The notes under the pieces are model-generated. The model made no database searches and was not told the DNA's origin. It saw only the letters and a list, made by a program, of their open reading frames with translations. 13,583 nucleotides of DNA, from the NCBI GenBank assembly GCA_900556255.1, contig USNZ01000012.1, positions 1 through 13,583 of the forward strand, given 5' to 3'. How positions within the stretch are numbered: position 1 is the first letter of the stretch; every line of letters starts with the position of its first letter. The stretch comes from an uncultured Oscillospiraceae bacterium (lineage in GTDB: Bacteria > Bacillota > Clostridia > Oscillospirales > Ruminococcaceae). Below, piece by piece: positions 1-6,988 of this stretch. The position numbers were made by a program, and so were the translations under genes.

Positions 1-102
1 GTAGCGGTCCATGTTCTTCTGCAGGGCGTCGGTGACGTCGTTGGTGGCTTTTTCCCAGGTGCGCAGCACGGCGTTGTAGCGCTCGGAATCGGACAGGAAG
101 CC
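1..102 (-). pseudogene. rpoC: RpoC (RNA polymerase beta') fragment joined to the GT4 gene
   Basis: The last 34 codons in the window, read in the GT4 frame, begin GFLSDSERYNAVLRTW and continue with KATNDVTDALQKNMDRY. This matches the conserved stretch of bacterial RpoC just before the NPIYMMADSGARG motif. In E. coli the equivalent reads GLVTAGERYNKVIDIW and then has V, A, N and L at matching spacing. The shared GF at the junction (EGF in GT4, GF in RpoC) means the break lies within a few bases of 100-105. The rpoC sequence would continue leftward beyond the window. Family match is from memory of RpoC sequences. Whether it is a genomic rearrangement or an assembly chimera cannot be told from this sequence. 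Confidence 0.8.
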
Positions 103-960
103 CTCGGCGTACTCGGTGGGCAGGCAGTAGCAATCGGCCTGCGTTAACAGCTGCACGATCTGCGGGTGGGGCAGGGCACCCAGCGCGTAGATGGGGGCGC
201 CGAGCTGGCGCAGGGTGTTTTCCTCGGGGCCGGTGCCGGCGATGAAAAGGGCGCAGGACGTGCCGTTTTGGTTTAGCTGCCGCACGGCTTCGGCCAGCTT
301 GGCCGCGCCTTTTTCGGGGATGAGCCGCCCCACAAAGGCTATGATGGGGGTGGCGGGGGCGAGATCGAATTCTGCCCGGAAGTCGCGGGGGTGGTCGCTG
401 GCTAAGGCGGCCAGTTCCGCCGGGTCCACGGCGTTGGGCAGGCGGCCAGCGGCGGTGATGCCGAAGGTGCGCAGCCAGCTGCAGACATCGCCGGAGACGC
501 CGTAGAAGGGGAACCCGCAGGCTTTGATAATGTTGCAGGCCAGGTGCTCGTACATTTTGCCTGCAAGGCCCGCCGCGCCGCCGTGCATCATATAGCCGGT
601 GGAGTGGTCCAGCACCAGCGCGGGGATCCCCCGCCGCCGACACTGCCGCGCCGCCCAGATGCTTTGGGTGTACATCCGCGTCTGGATCACGGCAAAGTCG
701 ATGTCCTGCGCCCACAAATCGGCGGCATCGGCCCACGGCTTCAGCACGGGGAACCGCCCGTTCATCACGGGAAAGGACGGCAGACGGTAAATTTCAATGC
801 CGTATTCGTCGGTTTCCCGCGCGGGCAGGCCCGGCAGCGCCGCCGTAACGACCAACGCCCGATGCCCCGCCGCGGTGAACCGCCGCGCCAGATTCCAGGT
901 ATAGCGCTCGACCCCGCCGGGTGTGGGCAGGTACTGCGCCGAGAAAAAGCAGATGGTCAT
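1..960 (-). CDS. GT4-family glycosyltransferase, partial, fused in frame to an RpoC-like tail
   Basis: Partial gene of 320 codons, ATG at 960, running off the window. Residues 1 to about 288 read as a retaining GT-B glycosyltransferase of family GT4. Near the start is PTPGGVERYTWNLARRF, the usual N-terminal glycine-rich loop. The linker before the C-terminal domain reads IIAFVGRLIPEKGAAKL, and LPTEYAEGF follows at the start of the catalytic EX7E motif. It would add a sugar to a cytoplasmic glycan precursor. A weak ribosome site (AAGGTGA) precedes the ATG and the gene lies 8 bp behind the phosphatase gene, so it belongs to the polysaccharide operon. After EGF the protein stops resembling GT4: the second Glu of EX7E and the rest of the C-terminal domain are replaced by an RpoC-like segment. 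As written, the product should not be an active transferase. Confidence 0.85.
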   Translation of the reverse strand, partial: MTICFFSAQYLPTPGGVERYTWNLARRFTAAGHRALVVTAALPGLPARETDEYGIEIYRLPSFPVMNGRFPVLKPWADAADLWAQDIDFAVIQTRMYTQSIWAARQCRRRGIPALVLDHSTGYMMHGGAAGLAGKMYEHLACNIIKACGFPFYGVSGDVCSWLRTFGITAAGRLPNAVDPAELAALASDHPRDFRAEFDLAPATPIIAFVGRLIPEKGAAKLAEAVRQLNQNGTSCALFIAGTGPEENTLRQLGAPIYALGALPHPQIVQLLTQADCYCLPTEYAEGFLSDSERYNAVLRTWEKATNDVTDALQKNMDRY

Positions 961-968
961 ACGTCACC

Positions 969-1475
969 TTACACCTTTGCGCCGAAGGCCGCCTGCACGG
1001 CAGCCTGCCAGCGCCCGTCCTGCCGCAGAATCGCTTCAACGGCGCCGCGCACAGCGCCGTTCCCGCCCGCTTGGGGGCAGACATAGTCCGCCGCCGCCTT
1101 CACCTCGGGTGCGGCATCGGCGGGGCAGGCCACAAACCCGCACAGTGCCATGGCCGCCAGGTCATTCAAATCGTCGCCGCAGTAGGCGGTTTCCGCCTTG
1201 GCATAGCCGTTTTGCTGCATAAAACCGCGCAGAAACGTCTCTTTATTGGAAACATTCTGGTACACGTCGGGTATTTTCAGGTCTGCGGCGCGGCGGCGCA
1301 CGGCCGCGCTTTCGCGCCCTGTGCAAATCATGACCCGGATCCCTGCTGTGCGCGCCAGCACCAGACCGGCTCCGTCCTTGATGGCAAACTTTTTCAGCTC
1401 ATTGCCGGTGGCATCGTAGTAGACACCGCCGTCGGTCATTGTACCGTCTACGTCCAAAACCAACAATCGTATCAC
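969..1475 (-). CDS. KdsC-like HAD phosphatase (ulosonate-phosphate phosphatase)
   Basis: A 168-residue single-domain HAD hydrolase of the KdsC type, close to the family's usual 170-190 residues and with no cap domain. Visible motifs are DVDGTMTDG at 8-16 (nucleophile Asp8, acid/base Asp10), CTGR at 51-54, Lys78 in NKET, and GDDLND at 100-105 for magnesium. The tail GGNGAVR at 137-143 resembles the GGxGAVRE tail of KdsC. KdsC proteins remove the phosphate from 3-deoxy-octulosonate 8-phosphate; related enzymes act on nonulosonate 9-phosphates. The start is GTG at 1475 with AAGGAG upstream. It overlaps the aldolase stop by 4 bp (GTGA), so translation is probably coupled. Its place between an aldolase and a CMP-sugar synthetase suggests it dephosphorylates the aldolase product. 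The exact substrate is unknown. Confidence 0.88.
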   Translation of the reverse strand: MIRLLVLDVDGTMTDGGVYYDATGNELKKFAIKDGAGLVLARTAGIRVMICTGRESAAVRRRAADLKIPDVYQNVSNKETFLRGFMQQNGYAKAETAYCGDDLNDLAAMALCGFVACPADAAPEVKAAADYVCPQAGGNGAVRGAVEAILRQDGRWQAAVQAAFGAKV

Positions 1476-3037
1476 GGCATGGCTCCTTCGTACTCGCTGG
1501 GGGTCAAAAACTCAATGGGCAAACCGACGGTGCGCATAGCCCCGGCGACCTGTTGGTTGTAGCTTTCGCCGCGCCCTGTATGGGTGTGCAGCCCCGCGTC
1601 GGCGTAGGCAGCCGTGCCGGGGCGGTAGCCGTCGGCACCCGCCAGCCTGACCTTGGCGGCCCCGCACAGCCGCAGCAGACGCAGCAGCATCAGCATGCTG
1701 TTGCCGCCCTGGTCGTCGGCGGTGGAAAGCCGGTCGTAGTTCAGCACGGCGGCTTGCCTGGCAGAGCGCAGGTTGCTGGTCAGGATCAGGCGGCAGGGGT
1801 AGGTCTTGTCCTCCTCAAAGCGCTTGGCGTTGGAGAAAAAGGCGTAGTCCACCGCACGGCCGTTCGGCACAAAGTTGACCGAAACCGACACATCGGCATC
1901 GGCGGCAGCCACGGCGGCCTGTCCCTCGGAGGTGGCCAGGCTGGCGCCGGGTGCCAGCACCAGCACGGTCTTGCCCGCAAAGGCGGTGTGCAGATCGTGT
2001 AAGGCCTCGTCGTCCTGCACACGGCGGTTTTTGTACTCGCGGTACAGGGTGTCGGCATAGTCCTTGTCAAAAGCGGTCTTTTTTTCGGGTGCGATGGCAG
2101 CCAGAATGTGGTTGATGTCGCGGTTGGTCAGATCGCCCTTGCCCAGATAATGCTCGGCGTAGTTGCGGTGCAGGTTGAACCGCGCCGACAAAAAGTACGC
2201 CGGGGTGTAGCCCCACGGGCTTTCGCCCTTGATGGGGGCGATGTAATCCTGAATGGCGTCCATGATCTGATCCAGATCAAAGTGGCGGGCGCAGTTCTCG
2301 TTCATATAATCGGCGGTCAACTCAATGGGCAGGTTGCCGGGGATGCGCCCCATACCGATCAGACTTGCGTCCACGGTTTTATCGCGCTGCAGCGGCATTT
2401 CCAAAAATTCCTGCGCCAGGCAGAAGCTCAGGGCCATATTCTCGTGCAGGTGCAGCCCCAGCCGAATGGCGGGGTCCAGATTGTGGTCTGCCAGCGCGGT
2501 GATGCGCTGCAGATCCTTGCGGCGCATACTGCCGAAGGTATCCACAATGGAGAACTGCCACGGGTGGATCTTGTTGACCTCGTCCAGTATCCACAAAATC
2601 TCGCTGTCGGTGTAGCCCATGATGTTGATGGGGTTGATCGCCAACTTGTAACCGCGCGCCTTGACCTCCCGCGCAAAGTCCATACCCTCGCGTAGGTCGT
2701 AGTCGTGCGCGGTAATGCGCAGAATTTCAATACCGCTGCCGTCGTAGGGCGTCAGCTTGCGGATATCATAGTTGGAGCGCATCGCCATGCCGGAATACAT
2801 CGTGTTGCCGCGGCTGCCCGGCGGGGGCAGCAGACGGTTCAGCTCCTCGATGGTGTTGCAGACGGTGACGTCGGGGTCATAGCCCGCCACATTGCGCAGA
2901 AAGCCGACCTCGACAATATCCACCCCCGCGTTGGTCAGTGCCCGTATGATATGCTTGGCGGGGGACGCACCCCACTGCCAGTTGTTGACATATCCGCCGT
3001 CGCGCAGGGTGCAGTCCAGCAGCTTTACGTCAGGCAT
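1472..3037 (-). CDS. DRE-TIM pyruvate aldolase fused to a C-terminal Rossmann-like domain
   Basis: A 521-residue two-domain protein. Residues 1 to about 300 are an HMGL-like/DRE-TIM metal-dependent aldolase barrel. DCTLRDGG lies at 8-15 (catalytic Arg12, metal ligand Asp13) and HLHEN at 196-200, with the metal-binding His-x-His pair. This family includes 4-hydroxy-2-oxovalerate aldolase and related enzymes that join pyruvate or acyl-CoA units to aldehydes or ketoacids. Residues about 350-521 form a second domain starting GKTVLVLAPGASL, with GGNSMLMLLRLL and VRLAGADGY further on. This looks like a Rossmann fold, reminiscent of DUF115/sialyltransferase-like proteins, but I cannot name it surely. 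The ATG at 3037 has GAAGGAG 7 bases upstream and overlaps the kdsB-like stop by 8 bp. In this context it probably condenses pyruvate with a sugar aldehyde to give a 3-deoxy-2-ulosonic acid. The function is inferred. Confidence 0.82.
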   Translation of the reverse strand: MPDVKLLDCTLRDGGYVNNWQWGASPAKHIIRALTNAGVDIVEVGFLRNVAGYDPDVTVCNTIEELNRLLPPPGSRGNTMYSGMAMRSNYDIRKLTPYDGSGIEILRITAHDYDLREGMDFAREVKARGYKLAINPINIMGYTDSEILWILDEVNKIHPWQFSIVDTFGSMRRKDLQRITALADHNLDPAIRLGLHLHENMALSFCLAQEFLEMPLQRDKTVDASLIGMGRIPGNLPIELTADYMNENCARHFDLDQIMDAIQDYIAPIKGESPWGYTPAYFLSARFNLHRNYAEHYLGKGDLTNRDINHILAAIAPEKKTAFDKDYADTLYREYKNRRVQDDEALHDLHTAFAGKTVLVLAPGASLATSEGQAAVAAADADVSVSVNFVPNGRAVDYAFFSNAKRFEEDKTYPCRLILTSNLRSARQAAVLNYDRLSTADDQGGNSMLMLLRLLRLCGAAKVRLAGADGYRPGTAAYADAGLHTHTGRGESYNQQVAGAMRTVGLPIEFLTPSEYEGAMP

Positions 3038-3764
3038 CGTGCTTCTCCTTCAAAATTTCATTGACCAGCGCCAGATCCTTGGGCGTATCGACGCTGACGG
3101 TCTTGTACGGGCTTACGATGGCGTGTACCTTGCGCCCGTTTTCGACATAGCGCATCATGTCGTTTTCCTCGGCGCGTTCCAGAACGGACTTGGGGGTGTC
3201 GTGGTAGAATTGCAGCGCCTGTTTGCTGTACAGCTGGATGCCCGTGACCTTCTCGTAGTCAAAATCCAGGGTGCCTTTGGGGTACGGGATGGGGCTGCGG
3301 GAGATCATCAGCACTTCGCGCGCGGCGTTGGTGACGACCTTCTGGTTGGAAAAATCCACCACATCCGCCGGGTGCTGCATCACGTTGGTCAGCACCGCCA
3401 CATAGCAGGCATCGTCGGGCAGGGTGTCGGGCAAAATCAAATCGAACGCCGCAGGATTCACCAGCGGTTCATCGCCCATCAGCTGCAGGTACAGGTCGGC
3501 GTCCACCTTGGTGCTGACCTCCCAGATGCGCCCGGTGGGGGTATCGTGGTCGGGGCTGGTCATCACGCATTTCATATCGTATTGTGCGCAGACCTCGGCG
3601 ATGCGCGCATCGTCGGTGGCGATCAGCACATCGTCCAGCTTGGCGCAGGCCTTGGCGGCGCGGTACACCCACCAGATCATCGGCTTGCCCAGCACATCGG
3701 CCAGGGGCTTGCCAGGCATACGGGTGCTGGCATAGCGGGCGGGAATGACGGCAATGATTTTCAT
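3030..3764 (-). CDS. KdsB-like CMP-3-deoxy-ulosonate cytidylyltransferase
   Basis: A 244-residue nucleotidyltransferase, the usual KdsB length. It has the CTP-binding motif IPARYASTRMPGKPL at 7-21, ATDD at 49-52, GDEPL at 97-101 and SRSPIPYP at 155-162. SVDTPKDL lies at 224-231. KdsB transfers CMP from CTP to Kdo, giving the activated sugar used by CMP-dependent transferases. Several substrate-side positions differ from the KdsB pattern as I recall it. The Gln before GDEP is Met96, the HxSGTDR motif is HDTPTGR at 73-79, and the LEQLR segment is NDMMR at 201-205. The real substrate may therefore be a Kdo-like acid rather than Kdo. The ATG at 3764 has AAAGAGGAA upstream. It lies 13 bp after the GT52-like gene and overlaps the aldolase gene. 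Confidence 0.9.
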   Translation of the reverse strand: MKIIAVIPARYASTRMPGKPLADVLGKPMIWWVYRAAKACAKLDDVLIATDDARIAEVCAQYDMKCVMTSPDHDTPTGRIWEVSTKVDADLYLQLMGDEPLVNPAAFDLILPDTLPDDACYVAVLTNVMQHPADVVDFSNQKVVTNAAREVLMISRSPIPYPKGTLDFDYEKVTGIQLYSKQALQFYHDTPKSVLERAEENDMMRYVENGRKVHAIVSPYKTVSVDTPKDLALVNEILKEKHDA

Positions 3765-3777
3765 GGCAGTTTCCTCT

Positions 3778-4743
3778 TTACAATAAAGATTTGGCTTCGT
3801 CCAGCGTCAGGTGGATTTTTTCTTCAGCGGCGGTAAACCCGCGCAGCACAAAGCTCTGCACGGTCACGGCGCGGCGGAAGGTAAACGGCAGGCAGAAGTT
3901 CAGCACCTCGCTGGGCATCGTGCGCTGCAGGATCACGGCGTCGGGAAACAGCGCGGCATAGTCGGTATCGTCGCGCGGGTGGGTCTTGATAAACAGCGGT
4001 CCCACGGTATATTTTTTGGCTACCGCCTGGAACATCGCGTCCTGCTGCGGTTGGGTCAGCAAGCCGTCCTGCACAAAGCTGCGGGGCAAAAGCAGCGTCG
4101 CCCCCGCGGCGTTCTGCGGCAGCGGCTGTGTGATAAACACACTGCGCACCATAGATTTTTCGCTCTCGGTCAGGCTTTGCAAAAGCTGCGCCTTGCTGTC
4201 ACCGACGAGCTTTTCCGCCCCAAACAGGGTGCAGCGGGCCGGGTCCTCGCTTTCGACCTTTTGGCAATAGCGGCTGTCGCCCCAATAGAGGTAACCCCTG
4301 CCGCTGCGCTGTTTTTCGGCAAAATCCGGCTGGCTGCGCTGGGTTTCGACCAGCGACTGGTCGGGGCCTATCGTGCTGGCAAAGGTGTCCTCGCACAGGG
4401 TGTAGGCGGCGCGGCAGTCCTGCAGGTAGCGCCCCAGGATGCTCCAATCGTTATGGATAAATATTTCCGCATAGCGGTCGGGCTGCAAGTGCCAGCCGCA
4501 GCGCTTTTCAAAGCCGCGGCGGTTGCGCTGCCGCCCCAAAAAGCCGGCGGCAATACCCGGCCAGGCACTTTCCCGCACAAGGATGGGGTTGACCGCGCCG
4601 CTTGCGCGCAGACGCTCGGCCAAGGCCCCTGCCTCCGGCACAGTGTCGGACAGCAGCATGTCGTGCGGGCCGCCCGCCGTGCGCGACGCGCGCAGCAGGT
4701 CGATCAGCACTTGATACGCCGTGTGGCAGATATACAGGTTCAT
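3778..4743 (-). CDS. GT52-like glycosyltransferase (probable CMP-sugar-dependent)
   Basis: A 321-residue protein read from the ATG at 4743, whose ATGA overlaps the upstream ATPase stop. A longer frame from 4803 would add 20 residues lying inside the ATPase gene and is unlikely. The N-terminus MNLYICHTAYQVLI and KTHPRDDTDY at 253-262 resemble glycosyltransferase family 52. That family includes bacterial sialyltransferases such as Neisseria Lst, which use CMP-activated sugars. LCEDTFAS at 116-123 fits the acidic motif of the family's first domain, and VFITQPLPQ at 202-210 opens the second. No signal peptide or membrane segment is seen, so it acts in the cytoplasm. Placement just before a CMP-sugar synthetase gene supports a role in adding the CMP-activated acid to a glycan before export. 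Acceptor and linkage are unknown. Similarity was judged by eye. Confidence 0.72.
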   Translation of the reverse strand: MNLYICHTAYQVLIDLLRASRTAGGPHDMLLSDTVPEAGALAERLRASGAVNPILVRESAWPGIAAGFLGRQRNRRGFEKRCGWHLQPDRYAEIFIHNDWSILGRYLQDCRAAYTLCEDTFASTIGPDQSLVETQRSQPDFAEKQRSGRGYLYWGDSRYCQKVESEDPARCTLFGAEKLVGDSKAQLLQSLTESEKSMVRSVFITQPLPQNAAGATLLLPRSFVQDGLLTQPQQDAMFQAVAKKYTVGPLFIKTHPRDDTDYAALFPDAVILQRTMPSEVLNFCLPFTFRRAVTVQSFVLRGFTAAEEKIHLTLDEAKSLL

Positions 4744-6023
4744 CCCTCTGCCTCCACCAGCTTGACCGGCGGGAAATGGATACGCCCCCAGCCGGGTGCC
4801 CATTCAGGGATGCTCATATCGCCGGGGGTAACTTCAAAGGCGAACTCGACGGCGGGCTTGTCCAAGCAGACCGCGTTGCCGATGACACCGTCAAACACAT
4901 CCAGATAGAAGTAATACTGCCCCGCGCCCAGCATGGCGGGGTCAAACTCAAACACGGTGGTGTACAGTGTGCCCGGCTCGGCAGCACCGAGGTTGACCGG
5001 GTGGGTGATGCCCACGGGCGAGGAATCCCGCGCGTGGAGGTTCATCTTCATGTTGATGCCGGCAAACGGCTCGGTGACGCGCCAGCGTATCTGCACACGT
5101 ATCGGCTCATTGTCGGCAAAAACGCTGGACTCCTTGCCCAAAAACACCAGGCTTTCCAGGCGCAGGCGCTGCCCTGCCCCCGTGTTCATACGGCCGACAT
5201 TGCGCAGGTCATAGTGTACCACGTTGACGTCGGTGGTATCCATGTAGATGGCAATGGCCTTTTCAACGTCGCCGTCATAGATGATGCGGCCCTGGTCCAG
5301 CACGATGCAGCGGGTGCAGAGCTGGCGGATGGTGCTCATGTTATGGCTGACGTACAGCACGGTGCGGCCGTCCTCGTTGGCGACGTTGCTCATCTTGCCC
5401 AGGCATTTCTGCTGGAATTTCATATCGCCGACGGCCAGCACCTCGTCCATGACCAGAATTTCGCTGTCCAGATGCGCCGCCACGGCGAAGGCCAATTTGA
5501 CAAACATGCCGCTGGAATAGCGCTTGACGGGGGTGTCGATAAAGTCGCCGCACTCGGAAAATTCAATGATCTGCGGCAGTTTTGCGTCGATCTCGGCGCG
5601 GGACATGCCCAGGATCGCGCCGTTCATATAGATGTTTTCGCGGCCGGTCATCTCGTTGTTGAAGCCGGTGCCGACCTCCAGCATACTGGAAATGCGGCCC
5701 TTGATGCGGATCTCGCCCTCGGTGGGGGCGGTGATGCGGGTCAGCAGCTTGAGCAGGGTGGATTTTCCCGCGCCGTTGCGGCCGATAATGCCCAGCGCCT
5801 CGCCCTTGTACACGGTCAGATCCACGCCGTTGAGCGCCATAAAGGTCTGCCCGTACAGCCGCGTGTCGGTGCCGATGACGGTGTTGGGGTCCTCCTTGCC
5901 GCGCACACGTGCCCACCAGCTTTGCAGATCATGCGTCAGTGTGCCGCCGCCGATCTGGCCGAGCTTGTATTGTTTTTTCAGCCCCTCGATTTGAATCACG
6001 GGGGTCTTTTCGGTTTGCTGCAT
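4740..6023 (-). CDS. wzt: Polysaccharide ABC exporter ATPase with Wzt-type C-terminal domain
   Basis: A 427-residue protein. Residues 1 to about 260 form an ABC ATPase: Walker A GRNGAGKST at 81-89, signature YSSGM at 169-173, Walker B ILVMDE at 189-194 and the switch histidine in SHNMS at 226-230. The YSSGM signature and the long N-terminal insert are typical of TagH/Wzt/KpsT-type glycan exporters. Residues about 270-415 form a beta-rich extension like the Wzt C-terminal domain, which in O-antigen systems binds the modified end of the finished glycan. The partner is the permease gene 11 bp upstream; the ribosome site AAGGAGGGG overlaps that gene's stop region. The last bases overlap the next start (ATGA). 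It likely powers export of an undecaprenol-linked surface glycan. TagH-like teichoic acid export is the main alternative. Confidence 0.92.
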   Translation of the reverse strand: MQQTEKTPVIQIEGLKKQYKLGQIGGGTLTHDLQSWWARVRGKEDPNTVIGTDTRLYGQTFMALNGVDLTVYKGEALGIIGRNGAGKSTLLKLLTRITAPTEGEIRIKGRISSMLEVGTGFNNEMTGRENIYMNGAILGMSRAEIDAKLPQIIEFSECGDFIDTPVKRYSSGMFVKLAFAVAAHLDSEILVMDEVLAVGDMKFQQKCLGKMSNVANEDGRTVLYVSHNMSTIRQLCTRCIVLDQGRIIYDGDVEKAIAIYMDTTDVNVVHYDLRNVGRMNTGAGQRLRLESLVFLGKESSVFADNEPIRVQIRWRVTEPFAGINMKMNLHARDSSPVGITHPVNLGAAEPGTLYTTVFEFDPAMLGAGQYYFYLDVFDGVIGNAVCLDKPAVEFAFEVTPGDMSIPEWAPGWGRIHFPPVKLVEAEG

Positions 6024-6034
6024 AGTCCCCCTCC

Positions 6035-6901
6035 TTACACGGTGTCCATAAAGGTTTTTTCAATGCGGCTGAACAGCACAACGCCCAAAATCAACGCCGC
6101 AGCGGTAAACACAAGGCTGTAAGCGACGCTCCACGCCGTCACGGTGCCGCCGCCCAGGGTCGCGGCGCGGAACACCTCAATGGGGGCGGTCATGGGGTTG
6201 AACTGCAGCAGCGCCTGCAGGCGGGGGCTGTCGTCCAGCATCGAAACGGGATACACCACGGGGGAGGCGTACATCCACAGCTGTACGCCAAAGCCCACGG
6301 CAATGGCCAGATCGCGGTATTTGGTGGTCAGGCTGGACACGATGATGCCCACGCCCAAGCCCAGCAGCATGACCTGCAGCATGACCACCGGCAGCGCCAG
6401 CACCCACAGGCTGAGGCGGATCTGCGCACCGGTCACGGCAAAGTATACCCAGAAACAGGCGAACATCGCGCACTGCACCAGAAAGTTGATAAGCGCCGTA
6501 AGCACCTGGCTGATGGGGGTGGTCAGGCGCGGAAAATACACCTTGCCGAACACACCGGAGTTATTTACAAAGGTGTTGGCCGTATTGTTGACGCAGTTGG
6601 CAAAGAAGGTCCAGACCGTGTTGCCCGCCATATAAAACAGGAACGCGGGGGTGCCGTCGGTAGAAAGCCCGGCCAGCCCGCCGAACACCACGTTGAAGAT
6701 GACGGTTGTCAGCAGCGGGTTCAGGATGATCCACGCAGGTCCCAGGATGGTCTGCTTGTACAGCACGGTAAAATTGCGCTTGACGAACATGACGATCAGG
6801 TCGCGGTAACGCCACAGCTCGGCGAGGTCTATGTCAAACCAGCCGGTGCGCGGGCGCACCACGGTGGTCCATTCGGCGGTGTTTTGCGGTTTTTCGCTCA
6901 T
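6035..6901 (-). CDS. wzm: Polysaccharide ABC exporter permease (Wzm/TagG type)
   Basis: A 288-residue ABC-2 family membrane protein with about six hydrophobic segments. The start is placed at ATG 6901 because AGAAAGG lies 8 bases upstream; a longer frame from 6931 would start inside the leader. Family signatures are QTILGPAWIILNPLL in the first membrane segment and NNSGVFGKVYFPRL before the second half. Also seen are KYRDL in the middle and WMYASPVVYP near the fifth segment. The amphipathic N-terminal helix (DLAELWRYRDLIVMFVKR) is typical of Wzm and TagG. It forms the membrane channel for the ATPase encoded 11 bp downstream. It is the first gene of the operon and follows the promoter at 6942-6970, leaving a leader of about 35 nt. 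Confidence 0.92.
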   Translation of the reverse strand: MSEKPQNTAEWTTVVRPRTGWFDIDLAELWRYRDLIVMFVKRNFTVLYKQTILGPAWIILNPLLTTVIFNVVFGGLAGLSTDGTPAFLFYMAGNTVWTFFANCVNNTANTFVNNSGVFGKVYFPRLTTPISQVLTALINFLVQCAMFACFWVYFAVTGAQIRLSLWVLALPVVMLQVMLLGLGVGIIVSSLTTKYRDLAIAVGFGVQLWMYASPVVYPVSMLDDSPRLQALLQFNPMTAPIEVFRAATLGGGTVTAWSVAYSLVFTAAALILGVVLFSRIEKTFMDTV

Positions 6902-6941
6902 AAGAAAAGCCTTTCTGTGTAAAATTTGCATATATGTTGAG

Positions 6942-6970
6942 ATTATACCACATATCGTCGCATTTTACAA
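6942..6970 (-). promoter_or_regulatory. Sigma-A promoter of the polysaccharide operon
   Basis: On the minus strand TTGTAA (6970-6965) and a perfect TATAAT (6947-6942) are separated by 17 bp. Transcription should start near 6935, giving a leader of about 35 nt before the permease ATG at 6901. No second promoter was seen between the six downstream genes, which overlap or nearly touch. Confidence 0.88.
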
Positions 6971-6988
6971 GACGCCGCACCGCAGGGT

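Noticed and set aside
544..1562. Overlapping plus-strand open frames opposite the GT4 and phosphatase genes
   Set aside because: The minus strand carries recognisable motifs of both families, so these are shadows.
969..3764. Standard lipopolysaccharide Kdo pathway, implying a Gram-negative host
   Set aside because: No kdsA, kdsD or waaA is present, the synthetase is altered, and the lipoproteins, DUF3048 genes and promoters fit a Gram-positive Clostridia member.
4602..6122. Long plus-strand open frame (506 codons) opposite the ATPase gene
   Set aside because: It mirrors the Wzt-type gene on the other strand, has no family motifs and no ribosome site; GC-rich DNA commonly gives such shadows.
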